From the NCBI GenBank assembly GCA_035772405.1, contig JAYKKM010000309.1:62001-126000 (forward strand): a stretch of 64,000 bases of DNA. The letters are read 5' to 3'. The DNA is from Chrysogorgia sp. JL179-B06 (taxonomy: Eukaryota; Cnidaria; Anthozoa; Scleralcyonacea; Chrysogorgiidae). The notes under the pieces were generated by a model. That model saw nothing but the letters and a program-made list of their open reading frames with translations, was not told the DNA's origin and searched no databases. Each line of letters opens with the position of its first letter. Position 1 is the first letter of the stretch. Below, piece after piece: positions 54,433 to 63,956 of the stretch. A program made the position numbers and the translations under genes.

Positions 54433-54745
54433 AGAATGAATCTAATTGCTATATTATCGATAATTTATAAGACATCTAACATGAATGGTTATAAACATCC
54501 CCAACACCCCTAAAGCTCCCTCGTTACCCCTCAAACGCCCCCTAATTACCCCATTCAACCCTCATTCGCCCCCAACACTCCTCAAACTCCCTTCAATATC
54601 CCTCAAACGCCTCCAACACCAAATGTAAGCGCGAGGGTGGCCGAATGGTTAAGGCATTCGCAATTGAACACAGAATGAATCTAATTGCTATATTATCGAT
54701 AATTTATAAGACATCTAACATGAATGGTTATAAACATCTCCCAAC
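54410..54745 (+). repeat. Tandem 240-bp duplication in the left arm
   Basis: CATTCGCAATTGAACACAGA (continuing to ATGGTTATAAACATC) occurs at 54,415 and again at 54,655. Between the copies and after them are AACACCCCTAAAGCTCCCTC-type C-rich lines. Confidence 0.85.
54630..54665 (+). repeat. tRNA-like relic (Leu/Ser-type A box only)
   Basis: GCGAGGGTGGCCGAATGGTT followed by AAGGCATTCG is a tRNA acceptor/D-arm start that runs directly into the duplicated zinc-finger 5' flank; anticodon and T arms are missing. Confidence 0.6.
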
Positions 54746-54878
54746 ACCCCTAAAGCTCCCTCATTACCCCTCAAACTCCCCCTAATTACCCCAAACAACC
54801 CTCATTCGCCGCGCCCCCCAACGCCCCTCAAACTCCCCTCAATATCCCTCAAACGCCTCCAACACCAAATGTAAGCGC

Positions 54879-54950
54879 GAGGGTGGTGGCAGAATGGTTA
54901 AGGCGCTGGGCTTAAAGTCCCAGAGAATGTGGGTTCGAACTCAGGATTCA
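54879..54950 (+). tRNA. tRNA-Leu(UAA)-like relic
   Basis: GTGGCAGAATGGTTAAGGCG is a tRNA-Leu-type D arm, CTGGGCTTAAAGTCCCAG an anticodon arm with TTAA in an eight-base loop (one base too many), and GTGGGTTCGAACTC a T arm whose 3' half no longer pairs. The long variable arm of true tRNA-Leu is missing. It is most likely a tRNA-derived pseudogene. The mirror copy lies at 56,580-56,650. Confidence 0.5.
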
Positions 54951-55039
54951 ATGATTCAATCTTAGGATTCAATGATTCAATCACTTTTTTTTTTTTTTTT
55001 TTTGTTGACTATATAGAATACATGATAAAACGGAGAAAC

Positions 55040-55325
55040 CTCCCAATCACCCCACCGAAAACACCCCCGAAAATACCCCAAACGCCCCCGCCAAAACAAC
55101 CCAAACGCCCCTGAAATCACCCCAAACGCCCCCCCCCCCCGAAAACACACAAAACGCCCCGAAAACACCTCAAATGCCCCCGCAAACACCCCAAAGGCCC
55201 TAAATACACCCCGAACGCCCCGAGAACACCCCAAACGCCCCCCGCCCGAAAACACCCCAAACGCCCCCCCCCCCCCGAAAACACCCCAAACGCCCCCGAA
55301 AACACCCCAAATGGCCCGGCGGGCC
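55040..55325. repeat. C-rich minisatellite, left arm
   Basis: About thirteen imperfect units of CCCCGAAAACACCCCAAACG. The mirrored array in the right arm (56,240-56,460) is shorter. C-runs of up to 12 are present. The glycine-rich frames through it are translations of the repeat. Confidence 0.9.
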
Positions 55326-55436
55326 TTTTCCGTGGCCTTCTGGCCCGTTTGACAAATACACCTACTACCCCCGCTCACCTCTATACTCTCCCTCTCAAAT
55401 CACCCATCCACCCCTCAAATCGCCATATAGCTGACA

Positions 55437-55562
55437 GGTCCTACTGGTACACGAGCTAGGGTTAGGGATCCTGAAGGTTTAATGACGTAATCTGAATAAA
55501 TAATTACTCAGTATGACGTAGTTGAAACCAGGGTTAGAGGTCCCAAAGGTACACGAGCTAGG
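55437..55562 (-). repeat. Boundary repeat, inner left copy
   Basis: The inverted counterpart of the outer copy at 50,738: GGTACACGAGCTAGGGTTAG, GGTTTAATGACGTAATCTGA and GGTCCCAAAGGTACACGAGC. With it, the arm itself is bracketed by inverted boundary repeats. Confidence 0.8.
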
Positions 55563-55772
55563 CATAGAGGGAAGGAGCCTGGGAACGATGACGAATGCAT
55601 AACTAAAAAGTTAAATATTCAATGAGGCGGCATCCCTTTGGTCCCTGGAGTGGGGGATGACGTGATATGAATAAATAATTAGGGTTAAGGTTCCTCCAGG
55701 AAGACGAGAAATCATGACGTAATCTCAAAATTCAAAAATAATGTAATGAACATTTAATGAGGCGGCATCCTT

Positions 55773-55798
55773 TTGTGATAACCCCCGATATGTCGATC
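55773..55798. other. Centre of the palindrome (spacer)
   Basis: GGCGGCATCC at 55,761-55,770 pairs with GGATGCCGCC at 55,803-55,812, and about 26 bp (TTGTGATAACCCCCGATATG and a few more) separates the arms. Such a short spacer is unusual for palindromes of this length, because they are hard to maintain. Confidence 0.85.
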
Positions 55799-56006
55799 AA
55801 AGGGATGCCGCCTCATTAAATGTTCATTACATAATTTTTTGAATTTTGAGATTACGTCATGACTTCTCGTCTTCCTGGAGGAACCTTAACCCTAATTATT
55901 TATTCATATCACACGTCATCCCCCACTCCAGGGACCAAAGGGATGCCGCCTCATTGAATATTCAACTTTTTAGTTATGCATTCGTCATCGTTCCCAGGCT
56001 CCTTCC

Positions 56007-56138
56007 CTCTAAGCATAGCTCGTGTACCTTTGGGACCTCTAACCCTGGTTTCAACTACGTCATACTGAGTAATTATTTATTCAGATTACGTCATTAAACC
56101 TTCAGGATCCCTAACCCTCGCTCGTGTACCAGTAGGAC
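56007..56138 (+). repeat. Boundary repeat, inner right copy
   Basis: Mirror of 55,437-55,562: GCTCGTGTACCTTTGGGACC, CAGATTACGTCATTAAACCT and CTCGCTCGTGTACCAGTAGG. Confidence 0.8.
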
Positions 56139-56239
56139 CTGTCAGCTATATGGCGATTTGATGGGTGGATGGGTGATTTGAGAGGGAGTGTATAGAGGTG
56201 ATCGGGGGTAGTAGGTGTATTTGTCAAACGGGCCATAAG

Positions 56240-56460
56240 GCCACGAAAAAGCCCCGCCGGGCCATTTGGGGTGTTTTCGGGGGCGTTTGGGGTGTTTTCG
56301 GGGGGCGTTTGGGGTGTTTTCGGGGGGGGGTGGGCGTTTGGGGTGTTCTCGGGGCGTTCGGGGTGTATTTAGGGCCTTTGGGGGTGTTTTGAGGAGCGTT
56401 TGAGGTGTTTTCGGGACGTTTTGTGTGTTTTCGGGGGTGTTTTCGGTGGGGTGATTGGGA
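56240..56460. repeat. G-rich minisatellite, right arm
   Basis: Mirror of the left-arm array, units of CGTTTGGGGTGTTTTCGGGG, shorter by several units. Confidence 0.9.
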
Positions 56461-56579
56461 GGTTTCTCCGTTTTATCATGTATTCTATATAGTCAACAAC
56501 AACAAAAAAAAGAAAAGTGATTGAATCATTGAATCCTAAGATAGAATCATTGAATCCTAAGATTGAATCATTGAATCCT

Positions 56580-56650
56580 GAGTTCGAACCCACATTCTCT
56601 GGGACTTTAAGCCCAGCGCCTTAACCATTCTGCCACCACCCTCGCGCTTA
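56580..56650 (-). tRNA. tRNA-Leu(UAA)-like relic, mirror copy
   Basis: The exact counterpart of the relic at 54,879 in the other arm, with the same extra base in the anticodon loop. The defect therefore predates the formation of the palindrome or was copied between the arms. Confidence 0.5.
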
Positions 56651-56879
56651 CATTTGGTGTTGGAGGCGTTTGAGGGATATTGAGGGGAGTTTGAGGGGTG
56701 TTGGGGGGGAGCGAATGAGGGTTGTTTGGGGTAATTAGGGGGTGTTTGAGGGGTAATGAGGGAGCTTTAGGGGTGTTGGGAGATGTTTATAACCATTCAT
56801 GTTAGATGTCTTATAAATTATCGATAATATAGCAATTAGATTCATTCTGTGTTCAATTGCGAATGCCTTAACCATTCGG

Positions 56880-56912
56880 CCACCCTCGCGCTTACATTTG
56901 GTGTTGGAGGCG
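56880..56912 (-). repeat. tRNA-like relic (A box only), mirror copy
   Basis: Mirror of 54,630-54,665: CGAATGCCTTAACCATTCGG followed by CCACCCTCGC. Confidence 0.6.
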
Positions 56913-57088
56913 TTTGATGGATATTGAGGGGAGTTTGAGGGGTGTTGGGGGCGAATGAGGGTTGAATGGGGTAATTAGGGGGCGTTTGAGGGGTAACGAG
57001 GGAGCTTTAGGGGTGTGCCGGGATGTTTATAACCATTCATGTTAGATGTCTTATAAATTATCGATAATATAGCAATTAGATTCATTCT

Positions 57089-57785
57089 GTGTTCAATTGC
57101 GAATATGTAACGATGTTTCATCAGTGCGACATTTGTGGAAAGACTCTTTCTAGAAAAGAGCACCTTTATCGTCATAAGAAGAACATCCATGGAGAAGGTC
57201 ACTCTGTACAATCAATCCCTGACGTCAATGGATCTCTCAAAAGTAATTCCTCTGAAACAGATGACGACTTGTACACAAACGATGAGCTGGAGGGGCAAAG
57301 TCTAAAATCTTACGCAGACGAGGAAACTGGAGAAGAGACGGAGGAAGAACACCATACACTGACATATGAGGAAGGTAGCGAAAATTATGAAGAATCGGAG
57401 GAAGAGGGCATCAATCCATGGGAATTTATATTAAACGAAGTTTACCAAAAGATGGACCCTATACGTGACGGATCGATTGATAAAACAATGCAGGGGAACC
57501 GGATTACCTATGAAGAAGCCACAAAGCATGTTTATAATTCCTTGGTACCTGAATATGTGGAGGAATTTATGAAAATATACAAAAAAACATCTTAAATTGT
57601 TAAAAGGTCTTCGGCGAGATGGCACTCATCGGAAGATTTGGAAAACTATGAAACGTTTAATAGAGGAAGAAGGCTACGACGAAGATGAAAGTATTGATGC
57701 TGCTGTAAATCAAAGGAAATTTCTTTTGCGACGAATGTTGACATACGCAGCCGTTATGGATAACACTATCGACAATGGGCAATAG
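57089..57785 (+). pseudogene. C2H2 zinc-finger gene, right-arm copy (frameshifted)
   Basis: About 97 percent identical to the left-arm ORF. A run of seven A instead of six at about 57,583-57,589 shifts the frame so that translation would stop at codon 169 (KIYKKTS); the rest continues in another frame at 57,597-57,785. Differences also include a loss of Cys6 (to Tyr) and M30 to K, while all four zinc ligands (C13, C16, H29, H34) remain. So only one of the two genes is full length. Confidence 0.85.
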
Positions 57786-57972
57786 GATAAACTCATGTGA
57801 GAACCGAAGAAATACAGCTAGACATTGTGGGAGACGAAAGAACTTCGCAAAGCTCCGACGAGGAGACAACTTTTATTTTTCGCGAGGGGAAAAAGCGTAT
57901 ATTGAAGCGAATCTAGCCGATTTTCAGTCAACGAGTTCGTATAATGACTATTATAGATTTGTACTCTCATGA
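57775..57972 (+). CDS. Small ORF, right-arm counterpart (65 aa)
   Basis: Mirror of 53,550-53,747, with two amino-acid differences seen near the start (G11R, H24N). Function unknown and translation doubtful. Confidence 0.25.
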   Translation: MGNRINSCENRRNTARHCGRRKNFAKLRRGDNFYFSRGEKAYIEANLADFQSTSSYNDYYRFVLS

Positions 57973-59699
57973 GAAGCTGCCTTATCGATGTATACACGTT
58001 TGACTGAAAATAAATATTATTAAACTCACCATATGTCTTCTCTGTTTTACCAAGAGCGCCACTTTGCTCTATCCCTTAACGAGTTTTTAATGGCTCATTA
58101 AGTGAACGCTCTGAGGTGAAATATTTGTCTTATCTATAGGTAGCCTAGCAACGCTTTGAACGTAATGCCATTTAAATTTATATTTTTCTATGTCCACACA
58201 TTTTAAATCTTCGACCGTTCTTCGCACTGTTTCCCGAAATGTTTCTTCCTCATAGGAATCCTGTACCCTAACGCAAGATAAGCGATAATTCGGTCAAAAT
58301 CTTTAGGGTTCATCTCTCAAGTGAAATATACAAATATCAACAGTATAAGCATTATCATAGCAACTCTGTAATTGTATGCCGTTTAAATTTATATTTTTTC
58401 CAATTCAATATGTTTGAGATCTTGAACAGTTCTTCGCACTGTTTCCCGAAGTGTTTCTTCCTCATAGGAATTGTGCATACTAAAGCAAGATAAGCCATAA
58501 TACGGCAAAAATTATTAGGGTTGATATGTTTGTAGATGCCATGAAAACACAGATTCAATCGAACGCTGAATCCATAGCTTCAGTCGAACGCTTAAGCAAT
58601 CGCACAACTCCCGGTGAGAGTCAATGAGTCGGAATTGAAATCTGTGATATTCCAAATATAATTAAATTTAGGGTTATGAAGGTGAAATAGGGTTAGGAGT
58701 CTACAGGGGATGTGAGGCGTTCTTAACACTAATTACGTATACGAAGTCAGGGATGATAAATATTCCTCATTATCCCATATTGACTAATGTTTACCCATAA
58801 AATCCTAGTGTGTACCCTCAAATCAATTAAATATTCCCAAGACATGCAAATATTTGTGAGTTGCGCCACTAATGACTCTTAACGACTCACGCGCTATTGT
58901 ACGTGTCCATTCAGCATTCGCTTCGTTTGACAAGTCAATCTCTTGAATAATCTAATCAGCTATTATATAATATACACCAACGTCTATAAATGCATAGTAA
59001 AGTTTGATTTCGCTTAGGCAAATCAATACGTTTGAATTCGTTCATCGTAAGGCTTCTCGAGTGGCTTGATAATTTAAGGAATCGCTACTTTATACACTAG
59101 AGGACTGATGAACTCCGTAAAGCCGTAAAGTCCTGTACATTCGTAAAAGCCGTTATGATTCGTTCGACGCCGTGATTTTTAAAATATGCTCGCCTCCATA
59201 ACCTTCGTAAAGCGGGTTCATATTTGCGTAGATCTATCGAATATCTAACCGGTTTTTCAACGAGGCAATCGTATAAATCTCTGTTGGTTCATAAATTCGT
59301 AGATCTGTCGATAATCTAAATTGATCGTAAAGACCATGGTATAAAACTGCGTTGATCGTGACACCAGTTATTTTGAAGGTATAACATGCTTCTTCGTTAC
59401 TCTCTTTAGTTTATCCCATATGATATCCATGGCGCATGCGCTGCTCTCGGGTTTGCCTAATGTCCCACATTCACATTGTCGTAGGGAGGCGAAGTGTATA
59501 ATTACAAAGGCGTTTCTTATATTATTAAAATAAATAGGGACTACCTTTTGATAATGACGTAATACCATCGGAAATCAAGTTCGGAAGGTGTCGGAATAGG
59601 GGGACGGAGGAAGACGACTAGGGTTAGTGAAGACTGATATGCATAATAATTAGGCCAAATAAAATGAATACTAATAATTAGGGTTTGGGGTCCTACAGG

Positions 59700-59808
59700 T
59701 ACACGAGCTAGGGTTAGGGATACTGAAGGTTTAATGACGTAATCTGAATACATAATTAGATTAAGGTTAGAGGTCCCAAAGGTACACGAGACTAGGGTTA
59801 GGGATCGT
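59700..59808 (-). repeat. Boundary repeat, outer right copy
   Basis: Mirror of 50,738-50,852: ACACGAGCTAGGGTTAGGGA, GGTTTAATGACGTAATCTGA and ACACGAGACTAGGGTTAGGG. Confidence 0.8.
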
Positions 59809-59914
59809 AAAGGTGAAAGAGAATTAACACAAACTTAAAAATAGCGACGTCATCGGTGGAGCATGAGGCTCCACCGGCTCCACCGGACTCAGAACCCCCA
59901 CTCTCTATACTACT

Positions 59915-60290
59915 TACATATCTAATGAAAGCTTGATTAACAGCCTCTGACATACTTACAAATATATTTTTGTAACTGATAGCTAACAGCTTGAAAAAAG
60001 CGACGACGCTTGGATTGGTTGACAAACTCCGAGTAAATATTTTAGATATTTTCAGACGACGATATATTTTGAACTACTAACTCCAGTAAATCATGCTATG
60101 CATCAAATGAAAGCCTGAATAACATATTCGGACATGTTGGCAAAACTATCTTTGTAACTGATTGACAGATTTAAAAAACCGAAAACGGGTTTACCTTCAG
60201 TTTGACGCCACGTATACAACTTGATTTACGAACTTGACATCTTCCGACGACGATATATTGCATTTTTACTGCCTTTTGAACACAAATCTT
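59915..60290 (+). repeat. Right flank: TACATA and about 190-bp tandem repeat
   Basis: TACATA at 59,915-59,920 is the second target duplication. After it comes the rest of the 190-bp unit (TCTAATGAAAGCTTGATTAA) and another full diverged unit (60,058-60,250: GACGATATATTTTGAACTAC, CATCAAATGAAAGCCTGAAT, CTTTGTAACTGATTGACAG). The palindrome therefore landed inside a pre-existing repeat. Confidence 0.75.
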
Positions 60291-60444
60291 CATTCACCGT
60301 ATAACCCCGACAAAACACGTAACTTTTCTTTTACGGTTTCAATTTAAATATTTATTCAAATGCAGATATTTACCATATCTAGTTACCAGGGCCAAATTTT
60401 CCGATGTCGCGCATGATCAACGACGTTGATCCTGAATATATATA

Positions 60445-60600
60445 AATAAACTCGATTCTATTTAGCCCACCCTGCCAAGCATCCCCGTGATAAGGGACTA
60501 AATGCCGTTCGATATTAGCACCCTCGCCCTCAGGCCTTCGACCTTCGGCCGGCGCTTCGAGCCGGGCGAGGGGCCCTGAGGTACCCCACATGTGACAGGC
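60445..60600 (+). repeat. Dispersed repeat, copy 2
   Basis: Partner of 495-612: AAATAAACTCGATTC, CCCGTGATAAGGGACTAA, CGATATTAGCACCCTCGCCC and GC-rich GGCCTTCGACCTTCGGCCGG hairpin sequence. Confidence 0.6.
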
Positions 60601-60653
60601 AGGCAGTTAGATAAAATGCCATTAACGTACGTACATTGTTTATGATCAGTAAA

Positions 60654-61853
60654 CTAGACTCCTTCGATTGCTTCTCGGTGACCTACGATTGCTTGTGGTA
60701 CTTGGTAGTCGCGAGATAGTTCATTCTCCCATTTTCTCCGTTGTTGTAGATGATCGTTTCTCAGCTGAGCGTCCCACGATGCTTTCGTCTCACAAAATTC
60801 TGGGTAGATTTGTTTGCCAACGAGAGTTATAGTGGTGCAATTAACCCCAACGGATCGTAAATTCGGGCCAACTTTCCAAGTATTCCCCGTTTGGTTGGCT
60901 GTGCTTCGTCGGTTGGCATCGGCACGTTTAAGGTGTCTTGCTGCTTGTCCCACTTGAGTCCTAGCATCTTTGATTAATTCGGTTTCACGTTGATCGAGCT
61001 GTTGTTTGGCGAAGGTCTGTTCTTCAACTTGTTGTACTGCTTTGCTGTCTTCGAGCTTGCTGACGTTCCAGTTCCATTTATGCAGCTGGAATGTTGCATT
61101 ACTCAAGATCTCCACGGCTACTTCTTTGTTTCGTCTTGCTTCATGTGTAACGATCTGACCACCAACCAATAAGTCATCGACATAGAGGTTTCTTCTTAGC
61201 TCTGCCACAACTTCTGGACATCTTTCTTCCCATGCATCTAGATGTGCTTCCAATACGCCGTTTAACAGAATGGCGAAAGCGCCAAACCGAACAGGGCACG
61301 TGTGAAACGGAATGTTTCAATCTCGTCCTCTTCACTTGAACGCCACTGAAATCTCAGCGTGTCTCGCTCACCCTCCCGGGTTCTTGTTTGTAAGAATACT
61401 TGGCGGATATCCCCCGTTACTGCGATTGGATAGGCTCGCTGACGAACCAGAACGTCTCACAAAAGATTCTGGAGCGGCGGTCCGTGGAGATGCACGTGCG
61501 GATCCATAAAAAACGATGCGTAACTTCGTTGTCGTCGCTGTTTCCCGTATCACAGCTTTGTACGTAATGTAAAACTCCTTTCCTGTGACTTCTGCTGGCG
61601 CATTCTCGACAATCTCTTGCTTGTGCTGGTCCTCTAAAACTTCTTTGCTTGTAGTTAGGTAACTCAGGATGATGGTCCGGTCTCGTGCCACCCTTCGTCC
61701 GCGACGAAGCTGTTCCTGTTCCTTGAACTCGGCGTGAACACTTGCTTGATCATTCTCAGGAAAGTCTTCGAGGCCCAAGACACCCATTCGACATAACCCC
61801 TCGTAGTCGGTTTGCGAAGTTTGAGTGAAGAGCATGCATGCTCTTCCTGTCAA
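60654..61853 (-). pseudogene. BEL/Pao reverse transcriptase region
   Basis: From high to low coordinate: a QTSQTDYEGLCRM segment before RT, KEFYITYKAVIRE and TTKLRIVFYGSARA (fingers), DIRQVFLQTRTREGERDTLR (first catalytic Asp) and FRFTRALFGLALSP, LRRNLYVDDLL (catalytic YVDD), then WKVGPNLRSVGVN and LVGKQIYPEFCETKASWDAQ, ending HREAIEGV. Several frameshifts (near 61,260, 61,450 and 61,640) and stops. The frame ends where the 13.1-kb block begins. Confidence 0.88.
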
Positions 61854-61859
61854 ATTCTG

Positions 61860-63860
61860 TGCCTGGGCCCATGATGAACCACCCGATATTGGTAAGCTCT
61901 GCTACTGGCTCGCCGTCGTTGCGAACAGGTGGTTCCTTCTTGGTTTTTATTCGAGCGTATACTCGCCACTTTTGAAGATAACGTGCACTGGTAGTTGGCT
62001 GTTCTGGTCGTTGTCTACCATTTATACGCCTGACAAATGAGAATTTTCGCGAATTAAATCGGTATAGTGCGGGTTTTCAATTGAGAGCAGTTTGGTTTTA
62101 TTTACTTTGGCGAATTTCACGGGTATTTCGTACAGCTTTCAATTGATAAATTTCCATGCGTACTTGTTTAACACACGAGCATTTCCACTTGCTTTGTCTG
62201 GGTTTCCACTGACTTCACTTTAAGCATGTTCAAAAGCTTCGCTGAAATATATGGTCAGTTCAGGGTCAGGCACCCTGAACAATTAGCGCTCGACATTTGA
62301 TCCCGTTGACATTGATAACGATGACCGGAAATACGCCTCTGGTGATTGATTAGTTGTCAAAGCCTTTTCTGATTTCTTCAACGCGTCGCAGATTGACATA
62401 ATATGGTGTTCTTGCCACAATGTTGCCACACTGTTTTTCTCGTACATTCGGCGGCCTGTTGGCTACCAATTGCGCAGTTATAGCACAATAGTTTATTCGC
62501 AAAGATTTGTTTTAGCCCAGCGACGTCGGTAACTTTGCTGCAACTCGTTGCTTTGTGGCTAGTGTCAGCACAATAGACACATTCACGCGGGGCTTGAAAT
62601 TTTTACGACTTATGTGAACGCTCTTTCTCTCGATCTGGTCGGTTTGCGTCAACCGGATTTCTTCTGGTACACAAGCGAATACATGTAGCTTCGGATAATT
62701 GCATGAAATTCCACTTTTCCCAATTTGGACCTGTTCTCGTGAGATCTCCACGGATGATTGGGAGTTTATCTAACGTCATTGCAACGTTTCCATCGGCTTG
62801 ACTGATTTTATTCATTGTTTGCAATGATTGTACACAATGGTTCAGTCGCTCGCTGAAATCACTGATTTTCCTCGGATTCGCATTTGGCGTGTTTGGCAAT
62901 TCCATTATCTCCTTGATGTATGATTTCAAGATTTCAGACTCTTTTCCGTAGAGCTCGATCTTGTAAAACTGCTATCGCACTCGGAAACCTTCTGTTATAA
63001 ACGGAGATCAATCTACGACATGCTTTATTTTGGGGTCAAGTAGCTCACACAAATACGTAATTTTTGTGTTTATTTTTTATTTTTTTATTTTTTTATTTAT
63101 CGATGCAATACAGTGCCGTTGGAACGATTTTTCTGCTAGTGGGGGTAAAGTAACTGTGATGACCACTTAGGGGTCAGGGGTATTCTCCCTCGGAAAATTT
63201 CGATTTTTGAGACCTCTGAAATGAATTTCCTGAATTTTGGAGAGCAGAAGTTAACAACATTTAAAGGTCGAAATAGGGAGTGTTTAGTGACATTTTTCTC
63301 GAAATTGTGACAAACCTGCAATGGGTTGACAAGCTTGTTGGTATAATCGTTGTGATACTCGTTATATCAACAAGCATTTTTGGATTGTTTCAACGATGTC
63401 CTACGGTTCTGTACCTATATCAAGTTACACTAAACAAAATTACTGGCTGCAAGCTTGTTAAGCCTTGACAAAATAAACAGTTTACTACAAACTGTTAGCA
63501 GCAAACACATCCTCTAACAAAGCTCGTGTAGCCATTAATAATTATTTGGGCATGGTTGCAAGACTATTTGTTTCTTAAAATTTGAATACACTTAAATATA
63601 ATTAAGAAAATATAATTAAAAAAAGTATCTTTAAATATTCTAAAATAACATAAAATGTGGGAAAAGCGCCAGCCCCTCGGCTCCTTCGGCCAGGCAATGT
63701 TTGTTTTGACAATAGTTTTAGTAAATTGGCCCCAAAATCTTTGCCAATCTTGATAATTACCAATATATTTAGAAATAACAAACTTCGGTAGCTTAGCCAT
63801 TGCACTTCCTTTCGACATCACCTGTCGCGATTTCGTTTGCTTGCAGGGAAACGTTCGCTG
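61860..63860 (-). pseudogene. BEL/Pao gag (and protease region), strongly decayed
   Basis: At 63,564-63,821 the gag start reads AKLPKFVISKYIGNYQDWQ and FWGQFTKTIV, the usual K-L-P-K-x-x-x-x-x-F/Y-x-G opening of Pao gag. At 62,603-62,929 it continues SDFSERLNHCVQSLQTMNKI and NVAMTLDKLPIIRGDLTR. Cysteine-rich knuckle-like pieces lie at 62,400-62,600 in broken frames. A protease was not clearly seen. Confidence 0.75.
63000..63560. other. Probable insertion within the gag region, unassigned
   Basis: The gag coding signal is interrupted here by AT-rich sequence with ATTTTTTTATTTTTTTATTT at 63,071-63,100 and no gag-like frame. It may be another small insertion or degraded gag. Confidence 0.35.
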
Positions 63861-63956
63861 ATTTGGCGGCTGTCAACTCGGTCTGAAATTTCATCTTCAA
63901 CTGTGTAGTTTGGTTTCGTACGTGATCTGTTAATTCTTATCTTCCGATCATGAAAT

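Larger units (their letters stand above)
50629..59914. mobile_element. 9.29-kb palindromic element with 6-bp target duplication
   Basis: The left arm is 50,629-55,772 (including a 968-bp LINE insertion) and the right arm 55,799-59,914; the spacer is about 26 bp. Arm identity is about 97-98 percent by eye over all parts compared. The outermost bases are AGTAGTATAGAGAGTGGGGG and its exact reverse complement, flanked by TACATA on both sides. So a whole mobile unit consists of inverted repeat. Each arm holds a zinc-finger ORF, tRNA-like relics, a C-rich minisatellite and paired boundary repeats. A 6-bp duplication with 5'-AG ends fits Polinton-like or IS3EU/Dada-like integration; no polymerase, integrase or transposase is seen. 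Confidence 0.9.

Noticed and set aside
54977..55378. Glycine-rich 133-codon frame (and a similar one at 56,198-56,392)
   Set aside because: It is read through the C-rich minisatellite of the palindrome arms, with no start context or domain.
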